The notes under the pieces: generated by a model
Database searches by the model: none
The model's input: only the letters and a program-made list of their open reading frames with translations
Told to the model about the DNA's origin: nothing
Source: S012-113 sp965368405
Lineage (GTDB): Bacteria; Bacteroidota; Bacteroidia; Cytophagales; Cyclobacteriaceae
Assembly (NCBI GenBank): GCA_965368405.1
Contig: CBDUMS010000011.1
Location: 1 to 53,594, forward strand
Direction: 5' to 3'
Length of the DNA stretch: 53,594 nt
Translations under genes and position numbers: made by a program
Part shown: piece by piece, positions 42,869 to 50,928 of the stretch
Layout of the letters: each line of letters begins with the position of its first letter
Numbering within the stretch: the first letter of the stretch is position 1

Positions 42869-43291
42869 CTAATCTTCTGCAGGGAGCCAGGTTTGGGTTC
42901 GAAAGAAAAATGCGACATAGCCACGCACTTGTAGTTTTCCATCTTCTACCCACATTTTACAATCATATACTTTACCGTTTTCGGGATCAAGGATTTCTCC
43001 GTCTTCCCACTCATCATCATCCTTAACCATATCGGTAATAATGGTAAGGCCAATCACTTTCTTATCTTTTCGATAATCGGTGCATTCATCACAGATAGGA
43101 TCTTGTTCTTCGCCGGGTTCCCGAAAAAGCTTTAGGATTTTACCATAGGCTTTGCCATCCTTTTCAGTGATTTCCACAATTGACCTAGGCTTACCCGTAT
43201 TATCGTCAATAGTTTTCCATTTTCCGAAGATGTCCTGTGCCTGGGCAAAACTTGCAAAGGCTAGGAATAAAATAATTATTGTCGCGCGCAT
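42869..43291 (-). CDS. Exported DUF2147 protein
   Basis: A 140-residue secreted protein: signal peptide (cleavage near AQAQD), then the DUF2147 pattern DIFGKWKTIDDNTGKPRSIVEI, DGKAYGKILKLF, CDECTDYRKDKKVIGL, and RGYVAFFFRTQTW at the end. The family is a small beta-barrel-like periplasmic fold of unknown role. Two cysteines (C-x-x-C in ICDEC) are kept, perhaps for a disulfide. Flanked by hairpins on both sides, so it is probably a single-gene transcript. Confidence 0.85.
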   Translation of the reverse strand: MRATIIILFLAFASFAQAQDIFGKWKTIDDNTGKPRSIVEITEKDGKAYGKILKLFREPGEEQDPICDECTDYRKDKKVIGLTIITDMVKDDDEWEDGEILDPENGKVYDCKMWVEDGKLQVRGYVAFFFRTQTWLPAED

Positions 43292-43307
43292 ATTTGTTAT
43301 TATTTAT

Positions 43308-43342
43308 AAAAAAACCCCAACGATCTTTTGATGTCAGGGTTC
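43308..43342 (-). terminator. Rho-independent terminator of hppA
   Basis: On the minus strand AACCCTGAC pairs with GTTGGGGTT (two G-T wobbles), with an inner ATC/GAT pair closing a tight AAAA loop, followed by seven T. It lies 22 nt after the hppA stop codon and before the DUF2147 gene. Confidence 0.8.
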
Positions 43343-43364
43343 AAATTAAATTAAAATCTTTCAA

Positions 43365-45575
43365 TTATTTATCGGTAGCTACCTCATTAAGGTTGCTATC
43401 TACAATAATTTCAACTGGGGTAACATCTACATTCATAGCATGCTTGTGATCTTCTACCGCAATATGAGGTGCGATTACAAGAGCCACAATAGAGGTTAAC
43501 TTGATCAGGATGTTCATGGATGGACCTGAAGTATCTTTGAAAGGATCGCCCACAGTATCGCCGGTAATCGAAGCTTTATGAGCATCTGAACCTTTGTATT
43601 CCATCTTGCCATTAATCATAACACCTTTCTCGAACGACTTTTTCGCATTATCCCATGCTCCTCCAGCATTATTCTGGAAAATTCCGAGTAAGACTCCCGA
43701 AACTGTGATACCTGCCAATAGACCGCCTAGCATTTCGGCAGAAGATGAATCAGGGAACACTCCTTGAAATCCAAATCCAATGAGCAATGGCACTATTAAT
43801 GCAATCGCTCCAGGAAGCATCATCTCCTTAATAGAGGCAGCAGTTGATATATCAACACACTTCTCGTACTCCGGCTCCGATGTGCCTTCAAGAATACCCG
43901 GTATTTCTTTAAACTGACGGCGTACTTCAACAACCATCGCCATAGCAGCTCTACCAACAGCGGCAATTGCTAACGAAGAAAATATATAAGGAATCATGGC
44001 GCCAACAAAAAGCGATGCCAGTACTGGTGCTTTGTAAATATTGATAGAATCAATTCCTGATATTCCGACAAATGCTGCAAATAATGCTAGTGCCGTTAAG
44101 GCCGCAGAAGCAATTGCAAATCCTTTACCAGTCGCTGCTGTAGTGTTACCAACAGCATCTAAAATATCTGTTCTGCCGCGAACTTCTTCAGGTAGTTCAC
44201 TCATCTCAGCGATTCCACCTGCGTTATCAGCAATCGGACCAAAGGCATCGATCGCAAGCTGCATGGCCGTTGTTGCCATCATACCGGCAGCTGCTATAGC
44301 TACTCCATAGAGTCCGGCAAACGAGTACGATAATACAATACCTGCAGCTAATACCAAGATAGGCATTACAGTAGATTCCATGCCCACAGCAAGGCCACCA
44401 ATAATATTTGTTGCATGGCCAGTACTTGATTGATTAACAATTGAATTTACTGGCTTACGATTCATGCCGGTATAGTACTCGGTGATGATACTCATTAAAG
44501 CGCCAACAATAGAACCAACAACGATGGCCCAGAAGACGTCTGTATTTGTGAATTCAAAACCTCTAATAACTAAGTTCTCAGGAAGCAACCATTTAGAGAG
44601 GGGGTAAGAAGCTATTACTACAATTATAATTGATGTCCAGTTGCCGATATTTAGCGCTTTCTGAACATTTCCGTTTTCGTTTTTAATGGTAACCAACATG
44701 GTTCCAATTATGGATGCTATAACACCAACACCTGCAATCATCATTGGCAGTAGCATAGGTGCCATACCACCAAAATCATCGGCAGAATCAATTTCTTGTC
44801 CTAAAACCATTGTTGCTAAAATCGTTGCAACATATGAACCAAAAAGGTCAGCTCCCATTCCGGCAACATCTCCCACATTATCACCTACATTATCTGCTAT
44901 CGTTGCAGGGTTTCTAGGGTCATCTTCAGGAATACCTGCTTCCACTTTACCAACAAGGTCTGCACCAACATCGGCAGCTTTGGTATAAATACCACCACCA
45001 ACACGCGCGAATAATGCAATAGACTCAGCGCCTAATGAAAAACCAACAAGAACTTCAATTGCCGTCTTCATTTCAATACCCATGGCAGAGGCGCCTTCAG
45101 GAACAAAATAGTATACGAACCCAATGAAAAGACTACTCAAGCCGAGCACAGCAAGACCGGCAACGCCAAGTCCCATTACAGTACCTCCTGTAAAAGAAAC
45201 TTTCAAGGCATTTTTCAGACTTGTTTTAGCAGCTTGAGTGGTACGAACATTAGCCTTGGTGGCAACGTTCATTCCTATGTAACCAGCAAATGCAGAGAGC
45301 AGTGCTCCAATAATAAAAGAGAGGGCTATGATTGGGCTGGAATCTTCTACTAAAGTTCCTGTGTATCCCAGTAAGATGGCGGTAATAACAACAAAATAGG
45401 TTAGGACCTTCCATTCCGCCTTTAAAAAAGCCATTGCTCCCTCAGCGATATGCTTAGCAATGCTTTCCATTTTATCTTCTCCTGCACTTTGCTTAGATAC
45501 CCAGGCACTCTTAACAATCATTACGATTATTGCGATTAGACCGGCTGCAGGAATTAGGTAAACAATATTATTCAT
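43365..45575 (-). CDS. hppA: Membrane-bound pyrophosphatase, K+-dependent type
   Basis: A 736-residue ion-pumping pyrophosphatase with about 16 helices. The substrate motif DVGADLVGKVEAGIPEDDPRNPATIADNVGDNVGD is present (about 195-235), and the C-terminal DNAGGAWDNAKK and GDTVGDPFKDTSGPS motifs too. In the subtype-deciding motif the sequence is GNTTAATGKGFAI: alanine instead of the lysine of K+-independent enzymes, so it should need K+. Whether it pumps Na+, H+ or both cannot be settled by eye. It saves energy by coupling PPi hydrolysis to ion export. Single gene with a TATCTTTG box and a terminator. Confidence 0.96.
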   Translation of the reverse strand: MNNIVYLIPAAGLIAIIVMIVKSAWVSKQSAGEDKMESIAKHIAEGAMAFLKAEWKVLTYFVVITAILLGYTGTLVEDSSPIIALSFIIGALLSAFAGYIGMNVATKANVRTTQAAKTSLKNALKVSFTGGTVMGLGVAGLAVLGLSSLFIGFVYYFVPEGASAMGIEMKTAIEVLVGFSLGAESIALFARVGGGIYTKAADVGADLVGKVEAGIPEDDPRNPATIADNVGDNVGDVAGMGADLFGSYVATILATMVLGQEIDSADDFGGMAPMLLPMMIAGVGVIASIIGTMLVTIKNENGNVQKALNIGNWTSIIIVVIASYPLSKWLLPENLVIRGFEFTNTDVFWAIVVGSIVGALMSIITEYYTGMNRKPVNSIVNQSSTGHATNIIGGLAVGMESTVMPILVLAAGIVLSYSFAGLYGVAIAAAGMMATTAMQLAIDAFGPIADNAGGIAEMSELPEEVRGRTDILDAVGNTTAATGKGFAIASAALTALALFAAFVGISGIDSINIYKAPVLASLFVGAMIPYIFSSLAIAAVGRAAMAMVVEVRRQFKEIPGILEGTSEPEYEKCVDISTAASIKEMMLPGAIALIVPLLIGFGFQGVFPDSSSAEMLGGLLAGITVSGVLLGIFQNNAGGAWDNAKKSFEKGVMINGKMEYKGSDAHKASITGDTVGDPFKDTSGPSMNILIKLTSIVALVIAPHIAVEDHKHAMNVDVTPVEIIVDSNLNEVATDK

Positions 45576-45609
45576 TACTTAGTTTTTTACACGTTTCTAA
45601 AATGAGGTG

Positions 45610-45617
45610 CAAAGATA
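45610..45617 (-). promoter_or_regulatory. TAnnTTTG box before hppA
   Basis: TATCTTTG on the minus strand, 34 nt before the hppA ATG, matches the -7 consensus exactly. No convincing -33 TTG is visible. Confidence 0.4.
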
Positions 45618-45678
45618 TTAGAAATTTGAGATAATACTTAGGCAGGACTGAAATATTACAGGAAAATCCGGTAATAGA

Positions 45679-46341
45679 TTATTTTGAATTGATGTAGTTC
45701 AGAAATTCCTTTTTGGTAATATCATCCTTGAATTTACCATTAAAGAAAGCGGTGCCAGTTTTGCTGTTCACATCGCCCACTCCACGAGAAGAAACACATA
45801 AATGATTGGCGTCCATAACAACAGCCACATCCTTTGTATTAAGATACTCCATAAGCTGTTCGCCCACCTGCATGGTAAGTCTTTCCTGAACTTGTGGTCG
45901 CTTTGCGAAATACTGTACAATTCTGTTAATCTTTGATAGGCCAATTACCTTCCCTGAAGAAATATAAGCCACATGAGCTTTGCCGTAAATGGGAACAAAA
46001 TGGTGTTCGCAATGCGAGTAAAATGTTATATCTTTTTCCACCACCATTTGATCGTATTTGAATTTATTCTCAAACAGGGTTGCCGCTGGCTTATTTTTAG
46101 GATCTAGGCCACTAAAAACTTCTTGCACATACATTTTGGCCACGCGATTGGGGGTGCCGCTCAAGCTATCGTCTGTAAGATCGAGACCTAATGTCTCCAT
46201 GATGTTTCTGAAATGATAGGAAATCTTTGTGATTTTTTCTTCATCACTCATTTCAAAAGCATCGTCCCGCATCGGGGTGTCTACCGATGACGCTACATGA
46301 TCATCATCAATTACTGTTTTTTTAAGCGGGGAATTCAACAT
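45679..46341 (-). CDS. folE: GTP cyclohydrolase I
   Basis: About 220 residues from the ATG at 46341 (an in-frame ATG at 46359 is also possible). The zinc and catalytic blocks are intact: SHCEHHFVPIYGKAHVAYIS with the Cys and two His, SKINRIVQYFAKRPQVQERLT, and the second zinc cysteine in NHLCVSSRG. It turns GTP into dihydroneopterin triphosphate. Its start overlaps the end of the PTPS-like gene by about 20 bp, so the first two pterin steps are coupled here. The N-terminal roughly 30 residues are variable. Confidence 0.95.
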   Translation of the reverse strand: MLNSPLKKTVIDDDHVASSVDTPMRDDAFEMSDEEKITKISYHFRNIMETLGLDLTDDSLSGTPNRVAKMYVQEVFSGLDPKNKPAATLFENKFKYDQMVVEKDITFYSHCEHHFVPIYGKAHVAYISSGKVIGLSKINRIVQYFAKRPQVQERLTMQVGEQLMEYLNTKDVAVVMDANHLCVSSRGVGDVNSKTGTAFFNGKFKDDITKKEFLNYINSK

Positions 46342-46729
46342 AATTTCTTTCTGTTTCATAAAGCTTGATCTTCAGATCTAATGCTCTGTCGATTTTTTGT
46401 CTCAGTATTTTATAGATTACTACAACAATATTTTCGGCAGTAGGGTTCAAGTTAGCAAATTCTTCGGTATCGAGGTTAAGGTTTTTATGATCGAATCGGT
46501 CAAGAATTTCCTTTTTGATAAGATCACTTAAGACTTTCATATCCATAACATAGCCTGTATCAGGGTCTATTTCACCGGTAACCTTTACAATTAGATCGTA
46601 ATTATGTCCATGAAAATTTGGATTAAAACACTTACCAAATACCGCCTGATTCTTTTCGTCGCTCCAATTTTTATTTAGGAGCTGATGAGCCGCATTAAAG
46701 TGTTCCTTTCTAAAAACAGATACACGCAT
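46322..46729 (-). CDS. 6-pyruvoyl-tetrahydropterin synthase-like protein
   Basis: About 135 residues from the ATG at 46729. Zinc ligands are FNAAHQL (His about 15) and the HGH of CFNPNFHGHNYDL. The cysteine sits in C-x5-HGH, the spacing of 6-pyruvoyl-tetrahydropterin synthase, not the C-x3-HGH of QueD (queuosine). Aspartate/histidine and YETERNYVEFP at the C-terminus also fit the PTPS fold. Overlap with folE, whose product it would use, supports a pterin role. PTPS versus QueD is judged from one motif, so it is moderately sure. Confidence 0.82.
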   Translation of the reverse strand: MRVSVFRKEHFNAAHQLLNKNWSDEKNQAVFGKCFNPNFHGHNYDLIVKVTGEIDPDTGYVMDMKVLSDLIKKEILDRFDHKNLNLDTEEFANLNPTAENIVVVIYKILRQKIDRALDLKIKLYETERNYVEFPA

Positions 46730-46771
46730 TTTTTCTCTTCCTTTATTTAAAGTGGTAACAGAACAAAGCAA

Positions 46772-47734
46772 TTAATGGTTCTCACTTCGTTCAATAATAA
46801 AGTACCCATCCGCACCTTGATTCTGATAGAGCGGCATAAATATATTACCTGAATATTGAGCGGTTACGGGGTTGCCGTTCTCAAAGGCGAGTAACATTCC
46901 TTTTTCAATAGGCTGAAAATTAATAAACCCTGGCACCATTTCGAAGTTTTCGTTATTATCAACTTGATGCCTGTAAAGTATTTTAAAAACTTTGTGCGGA
47001 TGCTCCGATAAACCCTGTAGTAAGGTAAAACATCCTTCATAATTGGGTATGTTTTCTTTAGAGACTGCTCCAGATAATCCTAGAACAAGCCAAAGCATGG
47101 CTTCGTGTTTTTGAATTGACGCTGGATCATCGTGCATGCCTGCCTCAAAAACGATGGCCTTAAACTTCATATGATCGAGGTAGTGCATTAATGTTCCTTT
47201 TAAAAACTCATCGAGATTAGAAACAAAAGGGATCGGTAATTGCAGTGCAAACTTGTAACTCTGAGGTTGGGTGTCTATTGCAGCAAAGGGTATAGAGGGT
47301 GAGGATGTCGTATGCAGATCAACAAAAAATCGTTCTTCGCCATTAAGACCTTGTAAGAAGCCCTGCAGTAGATGATCAATTTCAATCATTTCTACGGCTT
47401 CGGGGTTGAGCTCGCGATCGTCAAAACCAGAATTATGGAGCTTCTGAATATTATCCCTCGTCCACATCCGATTAAGGTCTTTTTCTGTGTACCGCGTCTT
47501 TTTATGAAGCGCATTACGATTCCCTATAAATGCTAATAATTTGCCATTTACAGGGATATGTTCCGATTCAATTTTATCAAAAACATTACGCAAGGCAAGT
47601 ACTCCAGAGGGTTCGTTGCCATGCAGGCCTGCACAAAAGGCGATTGCAGGTCCAGTATTCTTACCTGTAATCTCTGTAATTATTCTACTTTTATGAATTA
47701 AAAGATCTTCGATCTTATCCCAAACCTGCTCCAT
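46772..47734 (-). CDS. Succinylglutamate desuccinylase/aspartoacylase-family hydrolase
   Basis: A 320-residue M14-like zinc amide hydrolase. Zinc ligands are H38 and E41 in GLHGNEPSG and H141 in DLHTTSS; DLNR (86-89) is the substrate-arginine motif, and E197 in VFEAGMH fits the catalytic glutamate. Relatives remove succinyl, acetyl or aspartyl groups from amino acids or split amide bonds. Its ATG shares one base with the stop of the GCS2-CBS gene (TAATG), so the two are translated together. The real substrate is likely what the ligase makes or handles. Confidence 0.87.
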   Translation of the reverse strand: MEQVWDKIEDLLIHKSRIITEITGKNTGPAIAFCAGLHGNEPSGVLALRNVFDKIESEHIPVNGKLLAFIGNRNALHKKTRYTEKDLNRMWTRDNIQKLHNSGFDDRELNPEAVEMIEIDHLLQGFLQGLNGEERFFVDLHTTSSPSIPFAAIDTQPQSYKFALQLPIPFVSNLDEFLKGTLMHYLDHMKFKAIVFEAGMHDDPASIQKHEAMLWLVLGLSGAVSKENIPNYEGCFTLLQGLSEHPHKVFKILYRHQVDNNENFEMVPGFINFQPIEKGMLLAFENGNPVTAQYSGNIFMPLYQNQGADGYFIIERSENH

Positions 47735-49632
47735 TAACCTGAATGCTGAAACTTTTGCGTTAGGTGCACAATATTAACGATTTCACGCTCCGTGAGCATA
47801 CCTAAAAGTCTTTTATTTGAGATTATGGGCAGACAGCCAATATTATGCTCAGTCATTAACCCTATTGCTTCCTGAGTAGGGGTAGCCGGGCCAGCTGTGA
47901 TTAAGTCTTTAACCATTATATCCTTAACAGTTAGTCCGTCTTTCCAACCATCCTTTAACAGCCTTATAAGCAAGCGTGAAGCTACCATTCCTACCAACTC
48001 GTGCTTGCTATTTTCTACAGCTATATAACGTACATTACGCCAAATCATAAAGTTGATGACCAGATCGAGCAGGTCGTCGGCATGAACAGTTGGGATGTCC
48101 GTTGTCATTATTTGATCTACCCGGTGAAAATGGTTATGCCCATCTTTCATGGTATGCTCAATAATCGGCCATAGATGAACCGGTTCACCGGTAGCTTCCA
48201 TTTTGACCAACAGTCGGGTTAGACTAACACTTGCTTCCTTTGGAGTGGATTTACGTAGTAATTGATTAAAATTATTGAGTATCCAGGCCGAACCAGTGCC
48301 TCTTTGATCAACCCGATGTTGAATAATGCTTAGATAGTGATTGATGTCTTTTGGATCTACCTTCATCTTGGTAAGGCCTTCGTGTGCCCAAGGAATAAAT
48401 TTCTCTAGAATTAAATCTCGCGCATCATATACTTCACCCATCCACTTAAAATTGCAATCGATCCCGAGTCGTGCAGCATTATAAAAGTTAAACCGTACAT
48501 CTTCAAAATCCATTTCCTTATTAATGCTCTTATGCTCTTCTGGCATACCTGCCATAAGGCCGAGCCAAAATGCTGCGTTCGCTACTTCATCGAGCGTGGT
48601 GGGGCCAGCGGGCATATAGCGGTTTTCTATTCTGAAATGAGGTTTGCCATTATCGGATAAACCGTAACAAGCCCGATTCCACATGTAAACAGTTCCGCTG
48701 TGCAAACAAAGCGACGAGAGCTTTGGAGTTTTATCTTCATCTAACATTTGTAAGCTGTCCTCCATTACCGCTGGAGCAAGTATTGGTGTATGCCTACTAA
48801 TGGAATCGTAATAAACTTCTGCCACAGAATCCTTTAACCAATGGGTGCCGAAAGTGACACGAGGCTCAATATCGCGTTTTACAATAGCACTGTTTCGAAT
48901 ATCAACACTTTGCTGAAAAAGGGCAATTCTTGTTTCTGACCAGAGGCGTTTACCCATTAATAGGGGCGAATTACACACGGCTGCCAAAACCGGTCCTGAA
49001 ATCGCTTGTGCCCAGTTGAATTGTGCGGCAAAATTTGAAGGAGCGAGTTGATAATGTACCTGAAAACTGGTATTAAAGGCTTCGTATAAAATATTAGGAT
49101 GTGAGGTAACTAATTCATCTATTCCAATGATATTCAACTCAAAATTTCCTTTCCTTCGGGTCGCCATCGATTTATTCAGCGCTTCGAAACGTGGATTAGG
49201 GGTCATAAAATCGAACTTCAGCTGTCCGCGACCCAACGTTGGCATAATACCCGTTAGCACTATTTTAGAATCGAATTTTTCTGCAGCTACCTTCGCTTTA
49301 TTCACCATGGTGTCGAGCTGTTTATGCATTTTCGTGAAGCAATCGCCGGTGAATTTAAAGGGATCTAAATTAACTTCAATATTAAATCGGCCAAGTTCTG
49401 TGGTAAAATGCTCATCGTCTACTTCGTCAAGAATTTTATCATAAATCATGGACGGCAACCATAATTTGTTCACAATCCCTAATTCTTGCTCGGCACCAAT
49501 GCGCTGAATATCGCTTTCGAAACGCTCTTCTTTAAGCATGCGCTCTAAAGCCTTAATATCGTTGAGCAAGGATTTTGTAAACTCTTGTTTACCCTTACTT
49601 CCGGAAATAATTCTAATGTTTTGGGTGCCCAT
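47734..49632 (-). CDS. GCS2-family carboxylate-amine ligase fused to two CBS domains
   Basis: A 632-residue protein. Residues about 1-430 are a glutamate-cysteine ligase type 2-like ATP-dependent domain: IGAEQELGIV (acidic metal ligands, about 45-54), ELGRFNIEVNLDPF, FQVHYQL, and FRIENRYMPAGPT near 330-345. After a helical linker, CBS domain 1 (about 505-560, IMTTDIPTVHADD) and CBS domain 2 (about 570-625, IMVKDLITAGPATPTQEAI) follow. CBS pairs usually bind adenine nucleotides, so the ligase is probably controlled by ATP/AMP or SAM level. Known GCS2 proteins join an amino group to a carboxylate; substrates here are unknown. Leads a four-gene operon. Confidence 0.87.
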   Translation of the reverse strand: MGTQNIRIISGSKGKQEFTKSLLNDIKALERMLKEERFESDIQRIGAEQELGIVNKLWLPSMIYDKILDEVDDEHFTTELGRFNIEVNLDPFKFTGDCFTKMHKQLDTMVNKAKVAAEKFDSKIVLTGIMPTLGRGQLKFDFMTPNPRFEALNKSMATRRKGNFELNIIGIDELVTSHPNILYEAFNTSFQVHYQLAPSNFAAQFNWAQAISGPVLAAVCNSPLLMGKRLWSETRIALFQQSVDIRNSAIVKRDIEPRVTFGTHWLKDSVAEVYYDSISRHTPILAPAVMEDSLQMLDEDKTPKLSSLCLHSGTVYMWNRACYGLSDNGKPHFRIENRYMPAGPTTLDEVANAAFWLGLMAGMPEEHKSINKEMDFEDVRFNFYNAARLGIDCNFKWMGEVYDARDLILEKFIPWAHEGLTKMKVDPKDINHYLSIIQHRVDQRGTGSAWILNNFNQLLRKSTPKEASVSLTRLLVKMEATGEPVHLWPIIEHTMKDGHNHFHRVDQIMTTDIPTVHADDLLDLVINFMIWRNVRYIAVENSKHELVGMVASRLLIRLLKDGWKDGLTVKDIMVKDLITAGPATPTQEAIGLMTEHNIGCLPIISNKRLLGMLTEREIVNIVHLTQKFQHSG

Positions 49633-49721
49633 TTATACGGATGTCTATCCTAAAGATAATCATTCGAAGTAAAATTTAAACGGGTTTTTTACTTGAAAAT
49701 GAATTATTGCTGGTGCGCAAC

Positions 49722-49753
49722 TTGTAATAATCAAAATATTTATAGTTTCTTTG
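49722..49753 (+). promoter_or_regulatory. Probable metH operon promoter
   Basis: TTG at 49722-49724 and TTTCTTTG at 49746-49753 are 21 bp apart; the -7 box has one mismatch (second base) to TAnnTTTG. A start near 49760 would begin the transcript just before the riboswitch P1 stem at 49765. Confidence 0.5.
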
Positions 49754-49761
49754 TGACTTAA

Positions 49762-49893
49762 CTTATCAAGAAAGACGGAGGGACAGGGCCCTATGAAGTC
49801 TTAGCAACCTTGGCAAACTTGGTGCTAATTCCCTTTCTAAGCAAAAGCTTAGATTAAGATGAGGAGATATATACTTCTACACTCTTTCTTGAT
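49762..49893 (+). ncRNA. SAM-I (S-box) riboswitch
   Basis: All conserved parts are present in order. P1 is ATCAAGAAAG (49765-49774) with CTTTCTTGAT (49884-49893), a perfect 10-bp stem. The P2 region GACGGAGGGACAGGGCCC and TATGAAGTC contains the kink-turn bases. P3 is TTAGCAACC...GGTGCTAA, and P4 is CTAAGC-AAAA-GCTTAG, followed by GATGAGGAG. When SAM is bound P1 should be held closed. P1 ends 11 nt before the metH ATG, with no room for a terminator. Confidence 0.93.
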
Positions 49894-49904
49894 TAATATG
49901 TAAT

Positions 49905-50918
49905 ATGGAGAGAGCAGATATACAAACTATTTTATCGCAACGAATCTTGGTCCTGGACGGTGCCATGGGTACGATGATTCAGCGGCACAAGCTAGAAGAA
50001 GAGGACTTTAGGAATGATTCTCTCAAAGATCATCCTAAACCACTAAAAGGCAATAATGATTTATTGTCGCTTACCCAACCGGATATTATTCGTGATATCC
50101 ATAGAGACTACTTTGCGGCTGGGGCCGATATCGCCGAAACAAATACCTTTAATGCAAATGCAATTTCACAAGCTGATTATGGCACGGAGCATCTTGTCTA
50201 TGATCTTAATTTTCAATCGGCGAAATTAGCACGCGAAGCTGCCGATGAATTTACAGTGGAGAACCCGGGAAAACCGCGCTTTGTTGCAGGTTCACTTGGG
50301 CCTACCAATCGTACAGCAAGTTTATCACCTGATGTTAACAATCCGGGCTACAGAGCTGTGGATTTTGAGGAGCTAAAACAAACTTATAAGGAACAAGCGC
50401 TAGGACTAATTGATGGTGGGTCTGATCTTCTCTTGGTAGAAACCGTGTTCGATACCCTTAATGCCAAAGCGGCGTTATTTGGAATAGAGGAGCTATTCGA
50501 TGAAATTGGGAAGAAGTTGCCCGTAATGGTTTCAGGAACCATAACTGATGCCAGCGGCAGAACCTTAAGCGGACAGACCACACATGCTTTCTTGATTTCG
50601 ATTAGCCATATTGATTTACTGTCTGTTGGCCTGAACTGCGCGCTTGGAGCTGATCAGCTCCGACCATACCTGCAGGTATTGGACAAAGAATCGCCATTCT
50701 TTGTAAGCGCGCATCCCAATGCGGGTTTACCGAATGAGTTCGGGGAGTATGATGAAACCCCTGAAATTATGGGTAATCAAATTGAAGCTTTCCTCGATCA
50801 GGGACTCGTAAATATTGTAGGCGGTTGTTGTGGAACTACCCCGGAACATATAAAAGTAATTGCTGATTTGGCGGATAAGTATCAGCCGAGAGTTGTTGGA
50901 GATAAGTTGGAGATTTAA
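49905..50918 (+). CDS. metH: Methionine synthase, homocysteine-binding (N-terminal) gene
   Basis: A 337-residue homocysteine S-methyltransferase unit. LDGAMGTMIQ opens the barrel, and the zinc cysteines are in VGLNCALG and GGCCGTTPEH. It corresponds to residues 1-340 of E. coli MetH and ends cleanly at TAA (50916-50918), with the rest of the enzyme in the next gene. This split arrangement is frequent in Bacteroidota, so I treat it as a natural two-subunit form and not a frameshift. Controlled by the SAM-I riboswitch upstream. Confidence 0.9.
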   Translation: MERADIQTILSQRILVLDGAMGTMIQRHKLEEEDFRNDSLKDHPKPLKGNNDLLSLTQPDIIRDIHRDYFAAGADIAETNTFNANAISQADYGTEHLVYDLNFQSAKLAREAADEFTVENPGKPRFVAGSLGPTNRTASLSPDVNNPGYRAVDFEELKQTYKEQALGLIDGGSDLLLVETVFDTLNAKAALFGIEELFDEIGKKLPVMVSGTITDASGRTLSGQTTHAFLISISHIDLLSVGLNCALGADQLRPYLQVLDKESPFFVSAHPNAGLPNEFGEYDETPEIMGNQIEAFLDQGLVNIVGGCCGTTPEHIKVIADLADKYQPRVVGDKLEI

Positions 50919-50928
50919 AGAAATAAGA

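Noticed and set aside
50860..50928. Frameshift or pseudogene in methionine synthase
   Set aside because: The two frames meet at a natural domain boundary, the first ends with a clean stop and the second has a start 10 nt later. All key motifs on both sides are intact, and this split is usual in Bacteroidota.
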